A stretch of DNA of 64,000 bases from CAWGYQ01 sp963817395 (GTDB lineage Bacteria > Acidobacteriota > Vicinamibacteria > Vicinamibacterales > CAVPJW01), in NCBI GenBank assembly GCA_963817395.1, contig CAWFOC010000003.1:124001-188000 (forward strand). Direction: 5' to 3'. The position numbers and the translations under genes were made by a program. Below the pieces are notes generated by a model. It was given only the letters and a program-made list of their open reading frames with translations. It made no database searches and was not told the origin of the DNA. Shown in pieces: positions 26,542 to 35,760 of the stretch (position 1 is its first letter; each line of letters begins with the position of its first letter).

Positions 26542-27628
26542 TCACCGCAGTTTCAGCGTCGTCAGGCTGAAGAGCCCGAAGATGATCCCGACGATGACGA
26601 AGCGGCTGATGATCTTCGGTTCGCTCCATCCGACGAGCTCGAAGTGATGGTGGAGAGGCGCCATCCGGAAGACGCGCTGCCCCGTGAGCTTGAACGAGGC
26701 CACCTGCACGATCACGGAGAGCGCCTCGAGCACGAAGACGCCCCCGACGATGAGCAGCAGCAGTTCCTGTTTGATGAGAATGGCGACCGTGCCGAGCGCG
26801 CCGCCGAGCGCGAGCGATCCGACGTCTCCCATGAAGATGTCGGCCGGATACGAGTTGTACCAGAGGAATCCGAGGCTCGCGCCCACGAGCGACCCGCAGA
26901 AGATCGTCAGCTCCGCTGCCGGGGAGAAACGCACGAGCAGCAGGTACTCGGCCAGTACCCGGTGGCCGGTGACGTATGCCAGGGCCGTGAATGCCGCAGC
27001 CGCGATGGTGAAGGTGCTGATGGCCAGGCCGTCCAGGCCGTCAGTGAGATTGACGGCGTTCGACGCGCCGACGAGGACGAGCACCGCAAACGGCACGTAA
27101 ATCAATCCGAGATCCGGAATGAGGTTCTTGAAGAACGGGAAGATGAGGCGCGTGCTGTACAGGTTCCTCTCGGCCAGCAGGATCAGCATGATGCCGATGC
27201 CCACGGCAATCGCCACCTGCGCCAGGAACTTGTAGCGAGGCCACAACCCGTGATGGGACCGGTGCGTCACCTTCAGGTAGTCGTCGGCAAAACCGACGGC
27301 ACCGAACGCGAGGGTGGCCGTGACGGCGATCCAGATGTACACGTTCGTCAAGTCCGCCCACATCAAGGTGGGGGTCACGCGCGGCGGTCAGAATCAGCAG
27401 TCCTCCCATCGTCGGCGTCCCGGCCTTGGGGCGGTGCGTGGCTGGCCCTTCGCCGCGGATGACCTGCCCGATCTGGAACTGGCGCAGCTTGCGAATCATC
27501 CAGGGACCCAGCAGCAGGCTGATGGCCAGCGCCGTCAAACTCGCCGCGGCCGTCCGAAACGTGATGTAGCGCGTGACGTTCAACACGGAGATTTGCGTGT
27601 GGAACGGATAGAGCAGGTGGTAGAGCAT
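26542..27628 (-). CDS. mraY: Phospho-N-acetylmuramoyl-pentapeptide transferase MraY (one-base frameshift)
   Basis: Starts at ATG 27628 inside the murF stop (TGATG). The first ~83 residues (YHLLYPFHTQISVLNVTRY, GEGPATHRPKAGTPTMGGLL) are in one frame. From about 27378 the rest is in another (TLAFGAVGFADDYLKV, ASNAVNLTDGLDGLAI, DIFMGDVGSLALGG, MAPLHHHFELVGW). Removing one base near 27379, in GCCGCGCGTGACC, restores a normal protein of about 361 residues. DDYLK, NLTDGLDGL and GDVGSL are the metal/substrate motifs of this ten-helix enzyme, which makes lipid I. Since it is essential, a sequencing error is more likely than a mutation. Confidence 0.92.
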
Positions 27629-29038
27629 CAGGCGAGCTCCTCGGCAAGCCGCGCCACCACACGATCCGTCCGAATTCCCCGCGATCCCTTCACGAGCACC
27701 AGATCTCCCGCGCCGACGGAAGCGGCCATCAACTCTGCCGCTGCGTCGCTCGACTCCACGTGCCGGACGGCCGCTGCCGGCATGCCGGCCGCAACCGCTG
27801 CGGCACCCAGGGCACGCGCCGGTTCTCCCCCCACCGTGACCAGCAGGTCGAGACCGGCACGAGCCGCCGCGACCCCACACGATTCGTGGAGCGCGCGGGC
27901 CATGTCGCCGAGTTCCAGCATCTCGCCGAGCACGGCGACCCGCCGTCCGAATCGCCGCTCCCGGGCGATCACTCCGAGCGCCTGCTCGAGCGCAGCCGGG
28001 TTCGAGTTGTACGAGTCGTCGACGATCACCGCGCCGCCCGCCAGCCGGCGAACCTCGCCGCGGCCGGATTGCAGCGCGAAGCGTTGCGGCGCGCGTCACC
28101 ACGTCGTCGAGCGGCACGTCGAAATGCAGGGCAACCGCCGTCGCCGCCAGCACGTTGGCGAGGTTTCCGCGCCCGACGAGCGGCGTGTTCAGCACCGCGT
28201 GACCCGCCGACGTCTCGAGATCCGCCAGAACGCCTTCGATTCCAAGCTCGCGAACGTGCGTCGCACGCACGTCGGAGGGCTGCTCGACGCCGAAGGTGAC
28301 GACACGGCCGGCGAAACGCGGCACCCTGGCCATGACCAGGGGATCGTCGGCGTTGGCCACCAGCACGGTGTCCGCCGTCGCCTGGTCGAAGATTTCCGCC
28401 TTGGCGTCCGCAATCGCGTCAATCGAGTCAAAGAACTCGAGATGCGCCGGCGCAACATTGGTCCACACGCGCACCTCTGGCTCGGCGATGGCCGTTAGCG
28501 TGCGGATTTCGCCAGCGTGATTCATACCCAGCTCGACCACCGCAATCTCGGGCCGCTCCCGAAGCGCCAGAAGCGAGAGCGGGAGTCCGATGTGATTGTT
28601 CAGGTTGCCCCGGTTCCGAAAGACCCGATACCGACTGCCTAGAAACTCGGCCGCGGTTTCCTTCGTCGTCGTCTTGCCTGCACTTCCCGTGATGGCAACA
28701 ACCTTCGCGCCCGAGGCCCGTCGGACGTGGCGGGCCAGTTCCTGCAACGCGCGGGTGGTGTCCGCCACCCGCAAGACGACCACGCCCTCACGCCCTCGAT
28801 CGGGACGCACGGTGACGATCCCCGTTGCACCGCGCCGGATCGCCTCGTCGACGAACGCTTCGCCGTCGAGCCGCTCGCCGCGAATCGCGAAGAACAGATC
28901 GCCGGGCGCCAGCGTTCTCGTATCGATCGAGCAGTTGCCGACGACCGCATCAGGACTCCCCGACAGGAGCACACCGCCGACGGCGGACGCCACGTAGCCG
29001 GCCGTGAGCGTCAGAACCGGCTCCACGACTCTTCGCAT
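27628..29038 (-). CDS. murF: UDP-N-acetylmuramoyl-tripeptide--D-alanyl-D-alanine ligase MurF (frameshifted)
   Basis: About 470 residues if corrected. N-terminal part (27.9-29.04 kb region): NCSIDTRTLAPGDLFFAIRG, ATP loop VVAITGSAGKTTTKETAAEF, then VVELGMNHAGEIRTLTAIAE. C-terminal part in a second frame: GEVRRLAGGAVIVDDSYNSN, RVAVLGEMLELGDMARALHE and VLVKGSRGIRTDRVV. The two meet at about 28070-28085, where one base is inserted or lost. DDSYNSNP and the GEM-LELG motif identify MurF. It adds D-Ala-D-Ala to the UDP-MurNAc tripeptide. It is 42 nt after murE and overlaps mraY. Confidence 0.92.
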
Positions 29039-29080
29039 TTCTCTCGGTTCCGCGCCGCGACCGGGAGCGCACCACGACTT

Positions 29081-30631
29081 CTACGAGACGCGCGAGCGCG
29101 TGCGCCGTTTCGACAACGCCTCCCGCGCCACGGCCGCATCGTCGAACGGCAACACGCGTTCGCCAATCACCTGGTGCTTCTCGTGCCCCTTGCCAGCGAT
29201 CAGCACCAGATCGCCCGGCTGTGCCAGCTCGATCGCGCGTTCGATGGCTGCCCGACGATCGATCAACGCGAGATAGCCTGGAATGGCCTCGCCGCGCGGA
29301 TCGCGCCGGGACGTGACGTCGCTGACGCCGGGACGCTCGGACGGCGGCACGAGACCTGTCTTGATCTCCTCGATGATCCGGGCCGGATCCTCCGTCCGCG
29401 GATTGTCGGACGTCACGATGACGAGATCGCTCAACCGCCGGGCGACCGCGCCCATCAGGGGCCGCTTCGTCCGGTCGCGATCGCCGCCGCAGCCAAAGAC
29501 CGTGATCAACCGACCCGCAGCGAGGGGCCTTGCCGTGTCGAGCAGATTGCGGAGCGCGTCGTCGGTATGGGCATAGTCCACGACAGCAGTCACCTCGTCG
29601 GCGGCAGCCGACACGATTTCGAAGCGACCCGGCACGCCGTTCAGATCGCGAAGGCCACCCTCGATCGCCGAAAACGGCAAATCGAACGCCACGGCCGTCG
29701 CCACGGCGGCCAGAATGTTGTAGACGTTGGGACGCCCTACCAGATGCGAGCGGCACTGGATGAGCCCGCGCGGCGTCCGTATGTCGAACGTCAGTCCGTC
29801 GAGCGAGAAGGACAACGGCCCCGGCGTCACCTCCGCCGGCTGGTTCACCGCATAGGTCACCGGACGCGGCACGAACCCGGCGAGCGCCTGCCCTTTCGGA
29901 TCGTCGAGATTGACGATGGCGGGCGTGCCGGGTGGAAGCATTTCGAAGAGCCGCCGCTTCGCGCGAAAGTAGCTCTCCATGTCGCCGTGGTAGTCGAGAT
30001 GATCGCGCGTCAGGTTCGTGAAGACTCCGGCCGAGAACTGAATGCCCTCGGCGCGCTTGAGGCTGAGCGCGTGTGACGACACCTCCATCGCGCATGCCCG
30101 GCAACCGGCGTCGACCATCTCGCGCAAGAGCGCCTGCAAATCCGACGATTCGGGCGTGGTCCGGCTCGCCTCGCGCTCCTCGCGGCCCACGCGGTAGACG
30201 ACCGTTCCAAGCAACCCGCAGTTCAGCCCGGCGTGATCGAAGATCGAGGCGAGGAGATAACCGGTCGTCGTCTTGCCGTTGGTCCCGGTGATGCCGATGA
30301 CCGCCAGCTCCCGGCTGGGATGCCGATTGAACTCATCGGCCAGGATCGCCAGTGCGAGCCGCGCGTCGCTCACGCGCACCCACGGGACAGCACTGCCGGC
30401 AGGCGCAGTCGATTCGGCGAGGATCACGGAAGCCCCGCGCGCGGCGGCGTCGGCCGCGAAGGTCGCACCGTCGCGGTGCTGACCCACGAGTGCCACGAAG
30501 CCGTCACCTCGCCGGACGCGCCGGGAGTCATACGCTAATCCGGTCACGAGCCGATCCGGCGAAACCGGCTCGTTGACGTGAACGGCCAGGCCATGAGCCT
30601 CGAGAGCGGCGATGAGGTCGGCCATCGTCAT
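29081..30631 (-). CDS. murE: UDP-N-acetylmuramoyl-L-alanyl-D-glutamate--2,6-diaminopimelate ligase MurE
   Basis: 516 residues. GLAYDSRRVRRGDGFVALVG at the start, ATP loop VIGITGTNGKTTTGYLLASI, ACAMEVSSHALSLKRAEGI and NLTRDHLDYHGDMESYFRAK. The substrate-choosing motif is SDNPRTEDPARII: the DNPR form is that of meso-diaminopimelate-adding enzymes rather than Lys-adding ones, so the peptidoglycan is inferred to be of the DAP type. KGHEKHQV near the C-terminus is also typical. It starts 7 nt after ftsI. Confidence 0.97.
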   Translation of the reverse strand: MTMADLIAALEAHGLAVHVNEPVSPDRLVTGLAYDSRRVRRGDGFVALVGQHRDGATFAADAAARGASVILAESTAPAGSAVPWVRVSDARLALAILADEFNRHPSRELAVIGITGTNGKTTTGYLLASIFDHAGLNCGLLGTVVYRVGREEREASRTTPESSDLQALLREMVDAGCRACAMEVSSHALSLKRAEGIQFSAGVFTNLTRDHLDYHGDMESYFRAKRRLFEMLPPGTPAIVNLDDPKGQALAGFVPRPVTYAVNQPAEVTPGPLSFSLDGLTFDIRTPRGLIQCRSHLVGRPNVYNILAAVATAVAFDLPFSAIEGGLRDLNGVPGRFEIVSAAADEVTAVVDYAHTDDALRNLLDTARPLAAGRLITVFGCGGDRDRTKRPLMGAVARRLSDLVIVTSDNPRTEDPARIIEEIKTGLVPPSERPGVSDVTSRRDPRGEAIPGYLALIDRRAAIERAIELAQPGDLVLIAGKGHEKHQVIGERVLPFDDAAVAREALSKRRTRSRVS

Positions 30632-30637
30632 GGGTGG

Positions 30638-32685
30638 TCACCGACCGTCGTCTCGGGGGCAGCTTAGCGACCTCGGTTTCGATCGGACCGGAACCTGGCG
30701 TCGAAGCACGAGCGCGCACGAGGAACCGCGCTCGACTGGCGTGCCAGGCTTCGGCTGCTGATCGATGACGAACCCTACGCCCTGGAGACGCCCGACGATG
30801 CCGAGCCTGGTCAGCGTCCGCACCGCGTCTCTTGCGCTCAATCCCCTGAGATCCGGCAGCACGTCGCTGGCAGTACGGACACCGAAGGCGCAGGGTGATG
30901 ATGGTCGGCGTCGGACGCGCCCATGGCCGGTAGCACCTCGCCACCCGCTTTCTGACGGGCGACGAGAACGGGCGGCTCGGGATCGATGGTGGGACCGATG
31001 CCCAGATAGCGCAGCGACGCTTCGGCGATGTCTCGATACACCGGCGCGGCAACCACTCCGCCGTAGTAGCCGCCGGCGTGCGGAGAATCGATGACTACGA
31101 CGATGACGAACGCCGGCTTGCGCGAGGGCACGAACCCGACAAAGGACGCGTTGTAGTCGGACGTCGAATACCGTCCCCCGACGAGCTTCGCGGCTGTGCC
31201 AGTCTTGCCGGCAATCGTGAACCCCGGAATCTTGGCGGCGGTCGCCGTGCCCCGCTCGACGACTTCCTCCATGATCGTCGTCAGCTCGGCCGCTGTTTCC
31301 GCCGTGACGCTCCGTCCCAGCTCCTGCGGCTTCACCGGCACGCGATGTCCGTCCTTCACAATCGCCCTGACCACGCGAGGCTGCAGGAGACGGCCGCCAT
31401 TGGCGATGGACGAGACGGCGGCCGCCATCTGCAGCGGCGTGACTCCCACCTGATATCCCATTGACACCGACGCGAGCGCACTGTCGTTCAGTCGTGCTGC
31501 GCTCCACACGATGCCCGCGTTTTCGCCAGGAAAGTCGGGAGAGAGGGCCCTGCCGAAGCCGAACCGCGCGATGAAGCGGCCCAGCCGTTCGGGACCGAGC
31601 CTGAGGCCGACCTTGATGGCGCCCACGTTGCTCGACTTGACGATGACGTCGGTGAGCGACAGCACGTCGTAGCGGTGCACGTCATCGATCTGACGCGAGC
31701 CGAAGCGGATCATGCCGGCGCTCACGTCGATGAAATCCTCCTTGCGAAACACCTTCTCTTCGATCGCGGCCGAGGCGGTGACGAATTTGAACGTGGATCC
31801 CGGCTCGTAGAGGTCCTGGATGCCGCGATTGCGGCGCGAACTTTCGTCCGCGGTGCGGAACGCGTTGGGGTTGAACGTCGGCACGTTCGCGAGGGCCAGA
31901 ATCTCGCCGGTCCACGGATCCATCATCAGCGCCACGCCACCCGTCGCGCGATTCGCGCGGACGCCGCGAGCGAGCTCGCGCTCGACAATGTGCTGCAGGT
32001 TCTCGTCGACCGTCAGCTCGAGGGTGGCTCCTGCGGTTGGCGGCCGCTCGAGCCGGCTGAACGCTTTTCGCTTGGCGTCCGTCTGGATGAGAAGCGTCCC
32101 GGCCTGTCCTCGGACGGAGGCGTCGTAGGCAGCTTCGATGCCGCTCAGCCCGACGTTGTCCACGCCGACATAGCCGAGCAGGTGCGCCGCGAGCGACTTC
32201 TTCGGGTAGAAGCGCCGGTTCTCCTTGATGAAACCGATTCCGTCGAGCGCAAGCGCCTTGACACCCGTCGAGCCGCATCGGAAGAAATCTGGCGGCGCAC
32301 GTAAACGAACGCCTTCTGCCTGCCCAACCGCTCGGCCAGTGTCTGGCGCTCGCCGGGCGTACAGTCGCCCAGCGCGCCGCAGATGACATCCGCGGTCTTC
32401 CTGGCATCCTTGATCTCGGCGCGGCACGCCATAGATGGAGTCCGTGTCGACGCTATAGGCGAGCACGCGGCCATGGCGATCGAGAATCTCGCCACGCTTC
32501 GCCGGTGCTTCGATCGTGCGGTTCTGCTGACGCTCGGCCCGCGCCTGCAGGTCCGCATAGCGGAACACCTGCAGGTACACCAGGCGCGACTCGATGGCCG
32601 CCGCCCAGAGGACGAGCGCGCAGGCGGCAATGACGACGCGCCCGCGAAAGATGCCGCGCCACTCGTAGGATGGCTGGCCTGCCAC
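30638..32685 (-). CDS. ftsI: Septal penicillin-binding protein FtsI with C-terminal PASTA domain (frameshifted)
   Basis: About 680 residues when read across three breaks. A short cytoplasmic part and one membrane helix (about 15-38) precede the pedestal domain (RGEILDRHGRVLAYSV). The transpeptidase has GSTFKFVTA (SxxK serine and lysine), KSSNVG (SxN) and AGKTGTAAK (KTG). A single PASTA domain closes the protein (VLPDLRGLSARDAVRTLTRL). Breaks are near 32425, 32270 and 30885; the first two compensate, leaving a 150-bp piece (IKDARKTADVICGALGDCT) in another frame. As the gene is essential, sequencing error is favoured. A PASTA tail suggests sensing of muropeptides or septal partners. Confidence 0.9.
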
Positions 32686-32703
32686 GATCCGCCTTCCTTC
32701 CGA

Positions 32704-33090
32704 TTACTTGCGCGCGACGATCGTCTTGGCCGGAGGATCGGGCGGAACGACCCGCTCGATCACGATAGCGGCCTCGCGAGGGGGCGCGACCAGATGAAGC
32801 CGTTCGACCGCGAGCGCTTCGATTCGCGCCGGCGACCGGAGTGTTTCGATCTCGAGCCGGAGATGGCGGCGAATCTCGGTCTCGGCCGCGCGCTCCTGCT
32901 GCATCTGCTCCAACCGATAGCCGTAACGCAGCAGCTCGAAGTGCTGCCACGCCGAGAACAGAAGAACCCCGACGAGAAATCCGCCGATCCCCACCGACTG
33001 CCAGAGCTCGCGCTGCCGTCGCTCGTCGACCTCGCGAACGATCAGGTTGTTGCGGACGTCCTTCTTGATCGCGTATTCGAACGTCTCCAT
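32704..33090 (-). CDS. ftsL: Cell division protein FtsL
   Basis: 128 residues, recognised by form and position rather than by strong motifs. A charged cytoplasmic N-terminus (about 1-30) is followed by one membrane helix (WQSVGIGGFLVGVLLFSAW) and an extracytoplasmic coiled coil rich in Glu/Arg/Leu (about 52-90). It would zip with FtsB and FtsQ. The location between rsmH and ftsI is the classical ftsL place. Confidence 0.85.
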   Translation of the reverse strand: METFEYAIKKDVRNNLIVREVDERRQRELWQSVGIGGFLVGVLLFSAWQHFELLRYGYRLEQMQQERAAETEIRRHLRLEIETLRSPARIEALAVERLHLVAPPREAAIVIERVVPPDPPAKTIVARK

Positions 33091-33106
33091 TCGAGGCTCC
33101 CGTCTT

Positions 33107-33994
33107 TCAGGCCAACCGTTCGGCGGCGCGAAGCTTGGCGCTGCGCGCGCGCGGATTGCGGGCGATCTCGTCCGACCCGGGCCGGATCGGCTTCGCCGTC
33201 AGCACGCGAATCATGGCCTCGCCACGTTCAAGCGCTCTCAGTGTGTGTTTGACGATCCGATCCTCGAGCGAATGGAATGTGATGACCGCGAGCCGGGCGC
33301 CGGTGCGCAGCCGCAGGACCGCGGCCGCCAGGAACTGATCGAGCCCCTCGAGCTCCTTGTTCACCCAGATGCGCAACGCCTGAAAGGTGCGCGTGGCCGG
33401 ATCAATCCGTCCGCGCGGGATGCCCGCGCGGCGCACGATCGCGGCCAGTTGAGCCGTCGTGCGGACCGGATTCGTGCGGCGCGCCTCGACGATGCGGCGC
33501 GCGATCCGTCGCGACGCCCGCTCTTCGCCGTACGCGTAGATCACGTCCGCCAGCTCCTTTTCGGAGGCGCCGCCGATCAGCTCCGCCGCGGTCGGGCCCT
33601 CGGTCGTGTCCATGCGCATATCGAGCGGCTCGTCCCGCTGAAAGCTGAACCCGCGATCCGCGCCCGCGAGCTGCATCGACGACAGACCAAGATCGGCGAT
33701 CGCACCGTCGACCAGAGGGATCCCCCGCGCGTCGAGCACTGCCGCCAACTGTCGAAAATCCGAGTGCACGAGCTCGACGCGATCGCGCCATTCGGCCAGC
33801 CGCTCCGAGGCGAGGGCGAGCGCCGAACGATCGCGATCGAGACCCACGACCCGTCCCGCGCCAGAGGCGAGCAGCGCCGCGGCGTGGCCGCCCGCGCCGA
33901 CCGTGCAATCGACGAAGATTCCTCCACGCTCGGACATGAGAAGCGTCACCACCTCCCGCACCATCACCGGTTCGTGCGGCGCCACACCGGGCAT
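33107..33994 (-). CDS. rsmH: 16S rRNA (cytosine-1402-N4)-methyltransferase RsmH
   Basis: 295 residues. SAM-binding HEPVMVREVVTLLM and FVDCTVGAGGHAAALLASG, then IADLGLSSMQLAGADRGFSF, and the family C-terminal motif LAVITFHSLEDRIVKHTLR. It methylates C1402 in the ribosomal P site. It is the second gene of the dcw operon, 4 nt after mraZ, the standard arrangement. Confidence 0.97.
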   Translation of the reverse strand: MPGVAPHEPVMVREVVTLLMSERGGIFVDCTVGAGGHAAALLASGAGRVVGLDRDRSALALASERLAEWRDRVELVHSDFRQLAAVLDARGIPLVDGAIADLGLSSMQLAGADRGFSFQRDEPLDMRMDTTEGPTAAELIGGASEKELADVIYAYGEERASRRIARRIVEARRTNPVRTTAQLAAIVRRAGIPRGRIDPATRTFQALRIWVNKELEGLDQFLAAAVLRLRTGARLAVITFHSLEDRIVKHTLRALERGEAMIRVLTAKPIRPGSDEIARNPRARSAKLRAAERLA

Positions 33995-33998
33995 CGCG

Positions 33999-34451
33999 CT
34001 AGATGCCGAACTCCGACAGCGCGCGCAGGTCGTCGTCAGTCAAGGGCTCGCGCTGCAACTTGGAGCGGAACCGGTCGTGATTCCAGACGTCGAGATAGTT
34101 GTACTGACCGAACACATCCACCTCGCCCGCCATCGATGCACTCTCCCGGAGCCGCGTCGGAATCAGCACACGGCCCTGACCGTCGAGCTCGGTGACCTGG
34201 CCGTAGAAGTTCACCCGGTCGAGAAACTTGAGGCGCGCGGGATGGGACGAGGGCACGCCGGCCAGCTTGTGCTCGATCTCCACCCAGACCGGCATGGGGT
34301 AGATGCGCACGGAATCGCCTGTCACGCTCGTCACGAACAGTTCACGCCCGTACTGGTCCTGGATCAGCGCCCTGAAGCCGTTCGGAACCTTGAGCCGGCC
34401 CTTGTCATCAATCCGGGCCGGGGAGTTCCCCCGAAGCACTTTTTTGTCCAC
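33999..34451 (-). CDS. mraZ: Transcriptional regulator MraZ
   Basis: 150 residues from a GTG start with GGAG 4 nt upstream. Two SpoVT-AbrB-like repeats: LRGNSPARIDDKGRLKVPNG (residues 6-25) and VTELDGQGRVLIPTRLRESA in the second half. MraZ proteins form rings that bind repeated boxes in their own promoter and repress the dcw operon. Three such boxes directly overlap this start. First gene of the cluster. Confidence 0.95.
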   Translation of the reverse strand: MDKKVLRGNSPARIDDKGRLKVPNGFRALIQDQYGRELFVTSVTGDSVRIYPMPVWVEIEHKLAGVPSSHPARLKFLDRVNFYGQVTELDGQGRVLIPTRLRESASMAGEVDVFGQYNYLDVWNHDRFRSKLQREPLTDDDLRALSEFGI

Positions 34452-34470
34452 TTCACTCCAGAAAAATCCA
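34446..34470 (-). promoter_or_regulatory. Probable MraZ operator: three TGGA boxes at 10-bp spacing
   Basis: On the minus strand the order is TGGAT, 5 nt, TGGAG, 5 nt, TGGAC (34466-34470, 34456-34460, 34446-34450). This equals the known MraZ box layout (three TGGG-type repeats separated by 5 nt), with TGGA instead of TGGG. The array starts 5 bp after the -10 box, covers the transcription start and ribosome site, and reaches into the GTG start codon, so binding would block initiation. Confidence 0.75.
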
Positions 34471-34475
34471 CCGGG

Positions 34476-34504
34476 ATAGTAGAAGACGGCCCCGGGGATG
34501 TCAA
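34476..34504 (-). promoter_or_regulatory. Sigma70 promoter of the dcw operon (PmraZ)
   Basis: Perfect TTGACA (34499-34504), 17-bp spacer, TACTAT (34476-34481). Transcription would begin near 34469, about 18 nt before the mraZ start. It is probably the main promoter for the 17-kb mraZ-to-ftsZ run, since later gaps are short except at mraY-murD (86 nt) and murD-ftsW (200 nt). Confidence 0.85.
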
Positions 34505-34649
34505 TCGCAAAATCCCGGCGTTCAGTAAGTTACGCTAAATATTCGCCCCTTGTTCGCCGTCGGTGCTCACCTACTTTTCGGCACGAGCGCGGCGGCTCAT
34601 AGGGGCGTGTTACGATCACGGTTTTGGACAGACCGAATCGACGAGTCGC

Positions 34650-35735
34650 ATGCTCCGCGCCGCCCTCATTGGTTTTCCAGTCACCGGCAAGACCACGCTT
34701 TTCCAGCTCCTGACGGGCGCCAGGGAATCGTCACGAGCCGGCTCGGGCAAGGCCGAGGCTCCGGTTGGCATTGCCAGGGTGCCCGACCAGCGCCTCGATC
34801 GGCTCACGGCGCTCTTCAACCCGCGCAAACGCGTTCCCGCCACGGTCGAATTCGCTGACACGCCCGGCCCCGGACAATCGGGCGCGCAGGCGCTCGTGGA
34901 CGTCGTCGCCTACCGCAACGCGGATGCGCTGGTCCACGTGGTGCGGGCGTTTCGCGACCCGGCCATTCCGCACGCCGCGTCGAGCGTCGATCCGGCCCGC
35001 GACGCGCGGACGATGGAGGACGAGCTGATTCTGGCGGATCTGGGGGTGGCCGAGCGGCGCCTCGAGCGGCTGGCTCGCGATCTGAAGAAGATGCGCACGC
35101 CCGATCTCGAGCGCGAGCACGCCGTGCTCGGGCGATGCCGCGAGGCGCTCGAGCAGGGCACGCCGCTCCGCGCCCTCGGCCTTTCGGGCGACGACGCCCG
35201 GCGCCTGCGCGGTTTCCAGTTCTTGTCGGCCAAGCCGCTGCTCATCGTGATCAACCTGGACGAGGCGGACGTCGGCGAAATCCATCGGGCGACGGAGCTG
35301 GTCGGGCTCCAAGCGGTGGCCGCCGCAGCCGCCACGCGCGCCGTCGCGGTCTGCGCGAAGATCGAGCTCGAGATTGCCGAGCTCGGCGCCGACGATGCCC
35401 GCTCGTTCCTCGTCGATCTCGGCCTGACGGAATCGGGCCTCGATCGTGTGATTCGCGCCGCCTACGATTTGCTCGGCTACCTCTCGTTTTTCACCGTCGG
35501 CGAGGACGAGTGCCGCGCCTGGTCGATTCCCCGGGGCAGTCCGGCTGTGGTCGCCGCTGGCGAGATCCATAGCGATATCGCACGCGGATTCATCCGCGCC
35601 GAGGTCGTTCGGTACGAGGCGCTCGTGTCCCGGGGCTCTCTGGCCGCGTGCCGCGATCACGCCGAGCTCAGACTGGAAGGCAAGGAATACGTCGTCGAGG
35701 ACGGAGACGTCATCAACTTCCGCTTCGCGACGTGA
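34650..35735 (+). CDS. ychF: YchF-type (Obg-family) ATPase/GTPase
   Basis: 361 residues from ATG at 34650. The P-loop is ALIGFPVTGKTTLFQLLTGA, where the usual NVGKST reads VTGKTT. Switch II is VEFADTPGPGQSG and the base-recognition motif is IVINLDEADVG (NxxE, the ATP-preferring YchF form). A coiled-coil insertion follows at about 130-190. The C-terminal TGS-like domain ends LEGKEYVVEDGDVINFRFAT. YchF binds ribosomes and is linked to stress responses. Divergent from mraZ; the 198-nt gap contains the dcw promoter, with only a weak TTGTTC/TACTTT candidate on this strand. Confidence 0.9.
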   Translation: MLRAALIGFPVTGKTTLFQLLTGARESSRAGSGKAEAPVGIARVPDQRLDRLTALFNPRKRVPATVEFADTPGPGQSGAQALVDVVAYRNADALVHVVRAFRDPAIPHAASSVDPARDARTMEDELILADLGVAERRLERLARDLKKMRTPDLEREHAVLGRCREALEQGTPLRALGLSGDDARRLRGFQFLSAKPLLIVINLDEADVGEIHRATELVGLQAVAAAAATRAVAVCAKIELEIAELGADDARSFLVDLGLTESGLDRVIRAAYDLLGYLSFFTVGEDECRAWSIPRGSPAVVAAGEIHSDIARGFIRAEVVRYEALVSRGSLAACRDHAELRLEGKEYVVEDGDVINFRFAT

Positions 35736-35760
35736 TACGTTAGCCGCGCACGCCACGCGC

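Noticed and set aside
34505..34649. Promoter for ychF (TTGTTC-N16-TACTTT near 34550-34577)
   Set aside because: Both hexamers are weak and other spacings are equally good; not reliable enough to list.
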